Positions 26,660-35,500 of a stretch of DNA of 64,000 bases are shown here, piece after piece (positions within the stretch are counted from its first letter, which is position 1; each line of letters starts with the position of its first letter). Where the stretch lies: NCBI GenBank assembly GCA_002377855.1, contig DFQQ01000015.1:24045-88044 (forward strand). Direction: 5' to 3'. The notes below the pieces were generated by a model, which did no database searches, had not been told where the DNA came from, and saw only the letters and a list, made by a program, of their open reading frames with translations. Origin of the DNA: Acidovorax delafieldii (GTDB taxonomy: Bacteria; Pseudomonadota; Gammaproteobacteria; Burkholderiales; Burkholderiaceae_C). The position numbers and the translations under genes were made by a program.

Positions 26660-26835
26660 CTAGCGGCCCTCTGCGCGATTCACCGCGCCGTGTGCATCTG
26701 CGGTCTGGGGCCGTCTGTGGCGTTGCGAATGCTCGCAATAGCTACGGCTATTGCTGCGTCTTGCGTCTTGCGCCTTGCAGCCCATCCCGATCCGCAGTGC
26801 ACGCTTACCGCTCGATTTGTGCAGAGGGTCCCTAC
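26660..26835. mobile_element. Dispersed palindromic element, copy 1 (176 bp)
   Basis: A MITE-like repeat whose left end CTAGCGGCCCTCTGC and right end GCAGAGGGTCCCTAC are near-perfect inverted repeats. The whole body folds on itself around GCAATAGC-TACG-GCTATTGC. Related copies are at 38062-38230 and 62681-62846. It carries no gene of its own, though open frames run through it. It fills most of the 486-nt gap between the PLD gene and amt; 26836-27013 holds nothing else I recognise. Confidence 0.8.
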
Positions 26836-27013
26836 GCGTTGATTACCGACCCTTGCAAAATCTAAAGGCGCTCCCGCACAGGGGCATCTCTTCAGCGGGG
26901 CGGTGGCACTGCATTCATCGCCAGCACGCGATAGTTCTGCTCCCTGGGGGCGCATATCGCCTCGGAGTGTTTGCGCTTGTTGGCCACGAGACGTATCGCG
27001 CGGCCGCCGAGGC

Positions 27014-28216
27014 TTACCAGCTGACCTCGCGGTCTGGCGTGGCGCTGATTTTGTGGATGGAGAGGTCCGCCCCATCAAACTCATCTTCCTGGCTCAGGCG
27101 CAGGCCCACCGTGGCTTTCAGTACGCCGTACACCACACCGCCACCCAGCAGCGCCCAGGTTACGCCCAGCAATGTGCCGATGAGCTGCCCCGTGAAGGTC
27201 ACGCCCCCCAGGCCGCCCAGCGCCTTGCTGCCAAAAAGCCCTGCCGCAAGCCCCCCCCATGTGCCGCACAGCCCATGCAGCGGCCACACGCCCAATACGT
27301 CGTCAATCTTCCAGCGGTTCTGCGTAAGGGTAAACATCACTACGAAGAGTGCTCCCGCTACGGAGCCCACCACCAAGGCCCCCAAAGGGTGCATCAGATC
27401 CGAACCGGCACAGACGGCGACCAAGCCGGCCAGCGGGCCGTTGTGCACAAACCCGGGGTCATTTTTGCCCACGCACAGGGCCGCCAACGTACCCCCCGCC
27501 ATGGCCATGAGCGAATTGACCGCCACCAGCCCCGAGAGCTTGTCCACGCTCTGTGCGCTCATCACGTTGAAGCCAAACCATCCCACGATCAAAATCCAGG
27601 CCCCCAGGGCCAGGAACGGGATGTTGGACGGAGGGTGCGCTGAGATGGCGCCATCCTTGCGATAGCGATTGGCCCTTGATCCCAAAAGCACCACGGCGGG
27701 CAGCGCGATCCAGCCCCCCATGGCATGCACCACCACCGAACCGGCGAAATCGTGGAACTCCTCCCCCGTCAGTGATTTGATCCAGGCCTGCACACCGAAG
27801 TGCTGATTCCAGGCGATCCCTTCAAAGAACGGGTACACGAACCCCACGATCATTGCCGTGGCCAGCAATTGGGGCCAGAACCGGGCGCGCTCGGCAATCC
27901 CGCCAGAAATGATGGCGGGGATCGCCGCGGCAAACGTCAGCAGAAAGAAGAACTTGACCACGCCATATCCACCTTGCAGGACCAGTGTTTCTGCGCCCAC
28001 GAAAAAGTGGGTACCGTAGGCCACACCGTACCCGACGGCGAAATAGACGATGGTGGATACTGAAAAATCCACCAAGATTTTGACCAGCGCGTTCACCTGG
28101 TTCTTCTTGCGAACAGTGCCCAGCTCTAGAAAGGCGAAACCTGCATGCATGGCCAGCACCATGATGGCGCCCAGCAGGATGAACAGGACGTCCGTGCCCT
28201 GTTTGAGTGCTTCCAT
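27014..28216 (-). CDS. amt: Ammonium transporter
   Basis: A 400-aa member of the Amt/Mep/Rh family, conducting NH4+/NH3 across the inner membrane. About eleven hydrophobic segments are seen, with the signature DFAGSVVVHAMGGWIALP and the pore histidine pair (VVHAMGG and PLHGLCG). No signal peptide precedes TM1, unlike E. coli AmtB. ATG at 28216 has AGAGGA at 5 nt; an ATG at 28231 has none. A sigma54-like promoter lies upstream, in keeping with nitrogen control, but no glnK gene is linked, which is unusual. Confidence 0.95.
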   Translation of the reverse strand: MEALKQGTDVLFILLGAIMVLAMHAGFAFLELGTVRKKNQVNALVKILVDFSVSTIVYFAVGYGVAYGTHFFVGAETLVLQGGYGVVKFFFLLTFAAAIPAIISGGIAERARFWPQLLATAMIVGFVYPFFEGIAWNQHFGVQAWIKSLTGEEFHDFAGSVVVHAMGGWIALPAVVLLGSRANRYRKDGAISAHPPSNIPFLALGAWILIVGWFGFNVMSAQSVDKLSGLVAVNSLMAMAGGTLAALCVGKNDPGFVHNGPLAGLVAVCAGSDLMHPLGALVVGSVAGALFVVMFTLTQNRWKIDDVLGVWPLHGLCGTWGGLAAGLFGSKALGGLGGVTFTGQLIGTLLGVTWALLGGGVVYGVLKATVGLRLSQEDEFDGADLSIHKISATPDREVSW

Positions 28217-28289
28217 AACGTCCTCTTGCATTGAATAGGGGTGTTTTTGGTGCGCACCTGCTTCGGCGCACCGCTATGCACCAACATCA

Positions 28290-28305
28290 AGCAAAATTTG
28301 CGCCT
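28290..28305 (-). promoter_or_regulatory. Candidate sigma54 promoter of amt
   Basis: Read on the minus strand, AGGCGCAAATTTTGCT fits the -24/-12 form TGGCACG-N4-TTGCW, with GG and GC exactly 10 bases apart. Transcription would start near 28278, about 60 nt before the amt start. A TGCACCAA half-site like that of NtrC lies nearby at 28277. No full NtrC palindrome was seen. Confidence 0.5.
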
Positions 28306-28613
28306 GAACTGTGCACAGGCTTTGTGGGGGCCGATGTGTATTCGTGCCGCAGTCTGGTGCGGGACCAAGGCGCCTGTGAGCGGTGCCTTTTGCCTTCGGG
28401 CTGTCGAGAGATAGTTCAGCAGAAAATACGGTCGCAGCGCTTTCCCCGTCAGCGCTAGATGCTATATTTCTGATAGCGTTTGAGTAATGCCCGGTAAGAG
28501 ACCATTGAAGCAAGAGTCTTCAAGCCGGGGGGCAACGGCCCATGGGTGACCTTCAAAGACAGGGCTCGGCCCGTGTCTCGCTGCCATGGTCGCCAAGCAA
28601 GAGAGAGCGCTTA
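28306..28613. other. Spacer between ribE end and amt promoter
   Basis: No gene is seen. It holds a fragment of the tandem-hairpin repeat (GCTATATTTCTGATAGC at 28461-28477) and a terminator-like hairpin for ribE (28557-28578). No FMN-riboswitch sequence is present. Confidence 0.4.
28557..28578 (-). terminator. Probable terminator of ribE
   Basis: On the minus strand AGACACGGGC-CGA-GCCCTGTCT forms a 9-bp stem with one bulged C, followed by TTTGAAGG. It lies 35 nt after the ribE stop. The U run is short, so it may be inefficient. Confidence 0.4.
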
Positions 28614-29240
28614 CTACACAGCTGCCGGAGCCGTGACCATGCGCTCGACATAGCGGGCGATCAAGTCAATCTCCAGATTGACGCGGGCGCCGGCTTTCAG
28701 GCTACCTAACGCCGTGTTTTCCACGGTGTGGGGAATCAGGTTGATGCTCACTTCGCAGCCAGCAGCGGAGTCCGAGATACGGTTCACCGTCAAGCTCACG
28801 CCGTTGATCGTGATGGAGCCCTTGTACGCCAGATAGCGGCCTAGTGCACGGGGCGCCATCACGCGCAATTCCCAGCTTTCGCCTACCTGGGCAAAATGCG
28901 TGATCTCCCCGAGCCCATCCACGTGACCCGAAACCAGATGGCCCCCGAGTCGGTCAGTGGCCCGCAGCGCTTTTTCCAGATTGATGGGGCCCGGCGCGTC
29001 CAAGCCTGTGGTCTTCATCAGCGACTCGGCAGACACATCCACGGTGAATTGATGCGCTTGCGGCACCAACGTGGTGACCGTCATGCAGGCCCCATTGAGA
29101 GCAATGCTGTCACCCAGCCCTACATCGTCCAAATAACCCTGCGGCGCATGGATGACAAGACGCTTTCCGTGCGAAGCCGTGCTCCCCAGTGACGCGACTT
29201 CCGTGATGTGGCCTTGGCCGGTGATGATTCCTGTGAACAT
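28614..29240 (-). CDS. ribE: Riboflavin synthase, alpha subunit
   Basis: It dismutates two 6,7-dimethyl-8-ribityllumazines to riboflavin and the pyrimidinedione. The 208-aa protein has the two lumazine-binding repeats: MFTGIITGQGHI ... GDSIALNGACMTVT in the first and VSGHVDGLG ... GSITINGVSLTVN in the second. Length is normal. It diverges from the pilin cluster across a 121-nt spacer, while ribD lies beyond that cluster, 9 kb away. No FMN riboswitch is visible upstream. Confidence 0.96.
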   Translation of the reverse strand: MFTGIITGQGHITEVASLGSTASHGKRLVIHAPQGYLDDVGLGDSIALNGACMTVTTLVPQAHQFTVDVSAESLMKTTGLDAPGPINLEKALRATDRLGGHLVSGHVDGLGEITHFAQVGESWELRVMAPRALGRYLAYKGSITINGVSLTVNRISDSAAGCEVSINLIPHTVENTALGSLKAGARVNLEIDLIARYVERMVTAPAAV

Positions 29241-29361
29241 GGCGTCTATTGTGGCAGCAATGCCTCATCAGGCTGGCAAATGTGACGACGATTGACCGAC
29301 GGTAACTTTAAGTGTCCCAATGGGGTCTGAGCGATACGCCAGCCCTTTGACAATCAACCAT

Positions 29362-29970
29362 ATGGACAACCCTACCCTTACCCGCCTATGTCTAATGCCT
29401 CGCCCAAGATACGAGGCAGGTTTTACGTTAATTGAACTAGTGGTCACCTTGGCAGTGGCGGCGCTGTTGGCATCGCTCGCTGCGCCCTCGGTGCGGGATT
29501 TCATTGTTCGCAGCGGCATGACGAACTTGGGTCACGAATTCAACGCAAGTATTCTTAAAGCCCGGAATGAGGCGGTCAACAGAAATACGTGCGTAACGAT
29601 GTGTATGAGCAGTAATGCTTCTGCTGCTTCTCCTTCATGCACAACATCTGGTACCGATTGGCAGGCGGGTTGGATTGTTTTTCTGAATCCTAGTTGTGAT
29701 GCGGGGTTGAATAATCCTGCCGAAGATATCAATATGCTGATTGCACGCCCCGGCGGTGAGTCATCTTATGCGTTGCAGACACAAAATAACCGAAAAAAAT
29801 TGAATTTCAACTCAAGAGGAGCTCCGGGTTTGGGTGGAGCGGGTGAGTTTGATTTGATTTACGAATCGACAAGTAATCCTTTGACCGAAAAATACGGATT
29901 CAATATTTGTCTGGATAGCCTGGGAAGAACAAGAACAATACCGCACGACAAAACGTGTGCTACTTATTAA
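29362..29970 (+). CDS. fimT: Minor pilin, FimT/FimU (GspH-like)
   Basis: A type IV prepilin: leader ending E-A-G, cleaved before FTLIELVVTLAVAALLASLA with Glu at +5. The mature part carries a GspH/FimT-type C-terminal domain with four or more cysteines (CVTMC, PSC, SCDAG) that may form disulfides. It is the first gene of the cluster and would correspond to Pseudomonas FimU. ATG at 29362 gives a 20-residue leader; ATG at 29395 would give a 9-residue leader and is equally possible, and neither has a clear ribosome site. Base composition is more AT-rich than in the flanking genes. Confidence 0.85.
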   Translation: MDNPTLTRLCLMPRPRYEAGFTLIELVVTLAVAALLASLAAPSVRDFIVRSGMTNLGHEFNASILKARNEAVNRNTCVTMCMSSNASAASPSCTTSGTDWQAGWIVFLNPSCDAGLNNPAEDINMLIARPGGESSYALQTQNNRKKLNFNSRGAPGLGGAGEFDLIYESTSNPLTEKYGFNICLDSLGRTRTIPHDKTCATY

Positions 29971-29986
29971 TGCTGGTGAATTTGTA

Positions 29987-30619
29987 ATGCTATCATCCCG
30001 TAAATTAATTTACCGAATATATAGTAAGCGCAATGCGATACAAGGGCTTACCTTGGTCGAAATGCTTGTGGCAGTTCTGGTACTTTCTGTCGGTCTGCTG
30101 GGTATTGCAGGTTTGCAAGCTGCGACATCCAAATACAAAATCAATACCTGGGTTCGATCGGCCTCCGCCGCTTTGATTTCCGACTTGTCAGAGCGTGTTC
30201 GCATTAATCCAGAGGTAGCAGGAACAAGCTTCGCTTCGGCTGGCGTTGAGAGTTCCTCAGCATATGCGCTTAACAGCACATGGGCTACTCAACAGTCCGA
30301 TACTCTGGCTATAACCAAAAATTGTGAAACTTCCGTATGTACGCCTGCGGAGCGTGCAGCGTTTGATTTATTGGTTTGGCGTCAACTTGTGCGCGCAAAG
30401 ATGCCTCAAGGAGCAGCTCATATCGAAGGAAATCCTCGTAATGGGTTTCTCGTAACCATGATGTGGCTTGATAAAGAAAACGTTGATAAAGACAAGGTTT
30501 TGCAGGCCGCTCCGGTTTGTTCTGGTAATGAAACTGGCATGGCGCAGCAAAGTTGCTGCCCGCAAGCAGTTTCTGCACCAAACGGTGTCCGTTGCACTCG
30601 GTTTTCATTTGTGCCATGA
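29987..30619 (+). CDS. pilV: Minor pilin PilV
   Basis: A 210-aa prepilin with basic leader ending I-Q-G before LTLVEMLVAVLVLSVGLLGIAGLQ (Glu at +5), the typical PilV start. The C-terminal part contains the cysteine pattern VCSGNETGMAQQSCC ... CTRF. PilV, W and X with PilY1 form the tip complex that starts pilus assembly. ATG at 29987 has GGTGAA nearby; a start 30 nt upstream overlaps fimT. Its TGA overlaps the pilW ATG. Confidence 0.88.
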   Translation: MLSSRKLIYRIYSKRNAIQGLTLVEMLVAVLVLSVGLLGIAGLQAATSKYKINTWVRSASAALISDLSERVRINPEVAGTSFASAGVESSSAYALNSTWATQQSDTLAITKNCETSVCTPAERAAFDLLVWRQLVRAKMPQGAAHIEGNPRNGFLVTMMWLDKENVDKDKVLQAAPVCSGNETGMAQQSCCPQAVSAPNGVRCTRFSFVP

Positions 30620-31734
30620 AAAAAATTACCTACTTGCCTTCTCGTCAAAAAGGCTTGACCTTGATCGAGATGATGGTCGCCATGGCTATCAGCTTAGTCA
30701 TTGTCATCGCTGCTGCTTATGTGTATTTGGGTTCACGCGAATCCCAGCGTGCAATTGATCGCAGCAGCAACAGTCAGGAAACCGGTGCATTTATTCTACA
30801 AATGATTGGCCGTGAAGTGATGAACGCGGGGTTCTATCCTGCCAATGTCGCCCCCATCCCAGTGGATCCGACACAGCAAGGAATGTATGACACATATCCG
30901 CCCTTGCCTGCCACTACAAGAGTTGATACTGATTGGCAGAATCCTGCTAAAAATTGGCCTCCCGTGGCCTTTCGTTCTGCCATTTACGGTTGTGCGGGCG
31001 GAAAGTTTGATGTGGCTACCAGCACCTGCCCAGCTGTAGATCCGGCGAAACCTGACACGTTGGTAATTAATGCTTTCACCAGCGACACCGCTGCCATGGG
31101 CTCCACAGGGCGACGATTGGATTGCACTGGTGCGGATGTGGCGCCAGTGGCCGCGGGTGGCGACCCAAGCAATGACGAGCGCAAGAAAAACACTGGCGGT
31201 GCTCCGCCCACCACGTTGCATACTGGAATCAAACCCGAACTGCCTCCGCAGCTTCCGGTATTTGTTTCCAACAGGTTTGCATTGAACGATACCAAAATTT
31301 CGGTAGAAAACGAGGATGTCAGTACGCGAAGTTTGGCGTGCAGCGGTAATGGGCGCAGTCCTCACGGTACTGCTGATGCAACAGCATATGAGCCCATCAT
31401 GCCTGGTGTTGAGGACATGAAATTCACCTACGGTGTTTATACCGGCGATGCATCTCTGACCCCCGCACGGTTTTATACGGCTGCAGAAGTAAATGCTTTG
31501 TCAAACGAGATTATTAATGGTGTCAACCTGACGCCTTGGCAGCGTGTCACAGCGGTTCGGGTATGTGTGTTGACACGTACCCTGGGGGGTAACGTCCGTA
31601 TAGCCGACAAGTCAGGGGCTTTACGTACGTATGTGGATTGTAGTGGAACTACCAAAAATCAACCTGCAGGCGACATGATTACTCGACATGTAGAGGTCTT
31701 TGGTCTGCGCAACGCATTGAAGCAGTATTACTAA
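30616..31734 (+). CDS. pilW: Minor pilin PilW
   Basis: A 372-aa prepilin; the leader MKKITYLPSRQKG is cut before LTLIEMMVAMAISLVIVIAAAYV (Glu at +5). The large C-terminal domain has an ISRxS-type region (ETGAFILQMIGREVMNAGFYP) found in PilW. It starts with ATGA overlapping the pilV stop. Its size agrees with PilW proteins of beta- and gammaproteobacteria. It likely forms the tip complex with PilX and PilY1. Confidence 0.9.
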   Translation: MKKITYLPSRQKGLTLIEMMVAMAISLVIVIAAAYVYLGSRESQRAIDRSSNSQETGAFILQMIGREVMNAGFYPANVAPIPVDPTQQGMYDTYPPLPATTRVDTDWQNPAKNWPPVAFRSAIYGCAGGKFDVATSTCPAVDPAKPDTLVINAFTSDTAAMGSTGRRLDCTGADVAPVAAGGDPSNDERKKNTGGAPPTTLHTGIKPELPPQLPVFVSNRFALNDTKISVENEDVSTRSLACSGNGRSPHGTADATAYEPIMPGVEDMKFTYGVYTGDASLTPARFYTAAEVNALSNEIINGVNLTPWQRVTAVRVCVLTRTLGGNVRIADKSGALRTYVDCSGTTKNQPAGDMITRHVEVFGLRNALKQYY

Positions 31735-31744
31735 GGCATTGAGA

Positions 31745-32521
31745 ATGCAGTTAATTCGTAACGGCGTAAATAAGCCTCAATTCGGTCTGCAGGCTCCTGT
31801 TATCGCTCGCAACCGCCAGCACGGCGTTGCCTTGGTGGTGGTGCTGTTGTTTTTGGTTGCGGTCACAGGCATCAGTGTCTGGACCGCTAGGCAGTCGATG
31901 CTGGCTGAATCCATGGCGAGGAACCAGATAGACCAAGAGGCTGCCAGGCAAGCAGCAGAGGCAGCTCTGCGTGACGCAGAGCGGGATATTGATAACGCTG
32001 CATTCGGTATCAAACTGGCCAATGCTTCATGTGCACGCAATTCCAGCCCCACGGATGATGATGGGATCAACATTGCAGAGTTCACGACCACTTGCACCAA
32101 AGGCCTTTGTTTGAAAGACGACACTTCCTATAAAGACAGCAATTGGAAAACTGCCTCTATCAGTAACGCAACAGTGGCCGATCCATGGTGGCCGACTGGC
32201 AAGGGCGGGCAGTGGAACGATGATGAGAGCACCAAACCTGGTCGAGCGCCTGTCGACTCTAACAACTGCGACACCTTTACTGGCGGGGTTCCGTTGGGAA
32301 CTTATACGGGAGTGCCCCCAATCAACGGTGTTGCCAAGCAGCCGGAATACTTAATTGAGGTCTTTCTCCGCAAGCACGTGAGAATGAACGTCGATGAAGC
32401 GCAAGTGACTTCTATGGGTGAAAATGCAAATCAATGGTCCACGATGTATCGTATTACAGCGCGTGGTTTTGGATATTCAACAAGAACTCAAGTGGTTCTT
32501 CAAACAGTTTTCTTCCCTTGA
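31745..32521 (+). CDS. pilX: Minor pilin PilX
   Basis: A 258-aa prepilin-like protein with leader ending R-Q-H-G before VALVVVLLFLVAVTGISVW. It lacks Glu at +5, which is normal for PilX/GspK pilins that cap the filament. The helix is followed by ARQSMLAESMARNQIDQEAARQAAEAALRDAE, the PilX N-terminal domain, and a C-terminal domain with several cysteines. ATG at 31745 is preferred to a TTG at 31739. It lies 10 nt after pilW and 33 nt before pilY1. Confidence 0.88.
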   Translation: MQLIRNGVNKPQFGLQAPVIARNRQHGVALVVVLLFLVAVTGISVWTARQSMLAESMARNQIDQEAARQAAEAALRDAERDIDNAAFGIKLANASCARNSSPTDDDGINIAEFTTTCTKGLCLKDDTSYKDSNWKTASISNATVADPWWPTGKGGQWNDDESTKPGRAPVDSNNCDTFTGGVPLGTYTGVPPINGVAKQPEYLIEVFLRKHVRMNVDEAQVTSMGENANQWSTMYRITARGFGYSTRTQVVLQTVFFP

Positions 32522-32554
32522 AAATTATTATTAATTAATCATTGGGTTAGCCAA

Positions 32555-35500
32555 ATGTCAAAATATTTAAAAACAGGCGCAATTGTTTTCGCCGCTTTTG
32601 CTGGGGCGTTGGTTTTTGCCACTCCTAAAGACGTGTCTACGCCGAAAGAGGCTATTCCGCCAAATATCGTCACGACTTCAAACAAGCCAATGATCATGCT
32701 TACGGCATCGAAAGATCATTTGTTGTTTGGCCCAGTATTTACTGATTTTGAAGATCTGGATGGGGATGGGGTGATTGACACTACATTCAAGCCAGATTTT
32801 AAGTACTACGGTTACTTTGACTCCACTAAGTGCTATGACTACTCAGGTGGTCAGTTTAATCCTGCGGCAAAGGCGATAGAGACAAAAATTGTTGTTGGAA
32901 CAGTAACCAATATTAAATATTCTTGCTCTGCATCTAATAGGTATTGGAGTGGTAATTTCTTGAATTGGGCCAGCATGACCCGCTTGGACACCGTGCGAAA
33001 AATGCTCTATGGTGGATATAGGTCAACTGACACAAACGGCTCAACTGTATTGATGGGTAGCAGACTTGTCTGGGATGCGCACTCTTTTGTGAAATTTTAC
33101 AAAGGAGATGATGTTCGTGATTACACGCCATTCACTCGCACTGATCTCATAAAGTCTACGGGTCCTAATAAAAATGAATACGCCGGTTTGAGTATCTGTG
33201 TGACCGGAAGTTCTGAAGATTATAAAAATTCAGAGCCCATCATGCGATTGGTGAAAGGCAATGTACGATTTTGGTCAACTGTTGAAATTCAACTATGCCG
33301 TTGGCGTGAAAACTATTCAAGTGGAACTTTCGGCCCCAAGCTTGCTAGATTTTATAAGGACGAAGATAAGGGCAATGGGGGGGTAAACCATGAGGTGACA
33401 ATCCCTAGCAAAAGTGCGGATGGTGCTACATATTCCAGTAACGGGCCAGATTTGAATTTGAAAGTCAAAGTTTGTGACCCTGCTTTGCTGGGGGAAGAGC
33501 GCTGCCAAGCTTTTCCTGCCGGTTCAAGCACAAACTTGAAGCCTTATGGTCTTTTGCAGGAATTCGGATATCCGCAGAACGCTGGCGACGCAGCGCGGGT
33601 GGAGTTTGGGTTGATTACTGGAAGCTACGATAAAAAGAACACGGCAGGAGCCCTTCGGAAAAATATCCGCGATTTGGAAGATGAAATTAATCGCGATACT
33701 GGCGTTTTCTGTCATGCTACAAATTCTGGATGCGCGGGAACTTTGGCGGACGGTCGACAAACTGGCAAAGGTGCTATCAAGGCTTTTGATTCAATAGTGC
33801 TGTTTGGTCGCAATAGCGGCAACAGTTACGATGGAGGTCAAAACACTCCTAGCGCGTCTGGTGAAATTAACTTGCCAGCGTGGGGTAACCCTATCGGTGA
33901 AATGTTGGTGCAGGCGTTACAGTATTATGCCTACAACGGTTCTACACCGACGCCTACAAACCCGTCTTCTAATACTAATGATACCAGTGTAGGTTTGCCG
34001 ATTGCTACCTGGAGCGATCCGTTGGCCAGTACTGCTGCAAGATCGAAGTATGGCAATTCGATATGCAGGCCACTTAATATTTTGGCCTTCTCTTCCAGTG
34101 CTCTCAGTTTTGATGGGCAGGCTGGGGGTGCTTTTGGAACACTACCCGGTGTGCCAAACACTTTGGATTCTTTTGTAAACAAAATTGGTGAATTGGAAGG
34201 GATTCACGGAACTTTGCGTTCTGTGGGTTCTGTTTCTGGAAAGGGATTAACCGCAAACGATGATAAGAACTCCTGCTCTGCGAAGACTGTAGGAACGCTT
34301 GCTGATGTCAATGGAATATGTCCAGAAGCTCCTGCGATGGGTGGGACTTACCAAGTAGCAGGTGCTGCCTTCTATGGAAATACCCATAAGATACGCACAG
34401 TTGCAAATCCCCCTGCAGATTTGGCTATGGTTGAGAATGCCTTGAAGGTAAAAACTATGGCTGCATCACTCAGCGGCGGTGCGCCTCGTATTGAGGTTCC
34501 TGTGCCCGGCACAAAGCCGCAAAAATATGTTTATATCACTCCTGAAAGTATGCAGGAAGGGAACAAGGTTAGTGCTCCATTAACTTTTGCATCGATTAGC
34601 TCTGGCCCTACGTATGGCGCTTTCATTGTAACGTGGAACGACATTTTGATGGGTGGTGATTATGATATGGATGTTACGGGGTTCCTACGATATGACCTTG
34701 TAAAAAATGCCTCATCGCCCAGTGGTTGGGACGTAAAAATTACAACCGATATCCCCAATGTATGCGGCGGTAATCCTGCTGTGCACGGATTTAGTGTGAT
34801 CGGTGTGCAAAAAAATGGAGTGAGTGCTAACGGAAGGTATTTGACGCATCAGCATAATGGATCGAGTCAAACATATAATAATATTTCGCTTCCTAGTGCT
34901 ACCGCTGAAGAGCATCTGTGTGCGAGTGGTAATTCCTGGCTGAATAAAGACATCGTTGTCAACGGAGTTTCAAAAAAATATAAGGATACGGTTTGTAGTG
35001 TTACAGGTAATGGTAATACGGGTGATCCTAACATCACCAACAAACCATCTTATTGCTCTGTAAAAAATGAAGATTATTTGGTTTCACTTCAATTTAATAT
35101 GGTTGGTGAAACCAATGCTTTGATTAAAGATCCGTTATGGTATGCGGGCAAGTATGGTTATTTCAAATCAAGCGTCAAAAATAATGATGGCACGTGGAGT
35201 ACTGTGACCCAACCCACATCTCAAAGCGATTGGGATAGCGTAAATGCAGACGGTGATTTAGGCTCTGACGATATGCCTGATGGTTACTTTTTGGCTCGGC
35301 GCCCAGAAATACTGGAATCACAATTGCGCAAGGCGCTGAACGCAGCGGCCAAAGCGTCCAATGCTGCGCCGGCTACTTCGTCTGCACAACTGGTCGAAAG
35401 TGGATTCAAGTACCTGGTGAAGTTTGACAGCACAACGGTTCAAGGCACGGTTGAAGCCTATAAAGTCGATGCAGAGGGCGAGTTTGGGGCCTCTCCTGCA

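Noticed and set aside
28217..28613. FMN riboswitch near riboflavin genes
   Set aside because: I looked upstream of ribE and ribD and downstream of ribE and did not find the conserved RFN core; only hairpins and a repeat fragment are present.
31745..32521. PilX as a defective pilin because Glu+5 is missing
   Set aside because: Absence of Glu+5 is the normal state for PilX/GspK-type capping pilins.
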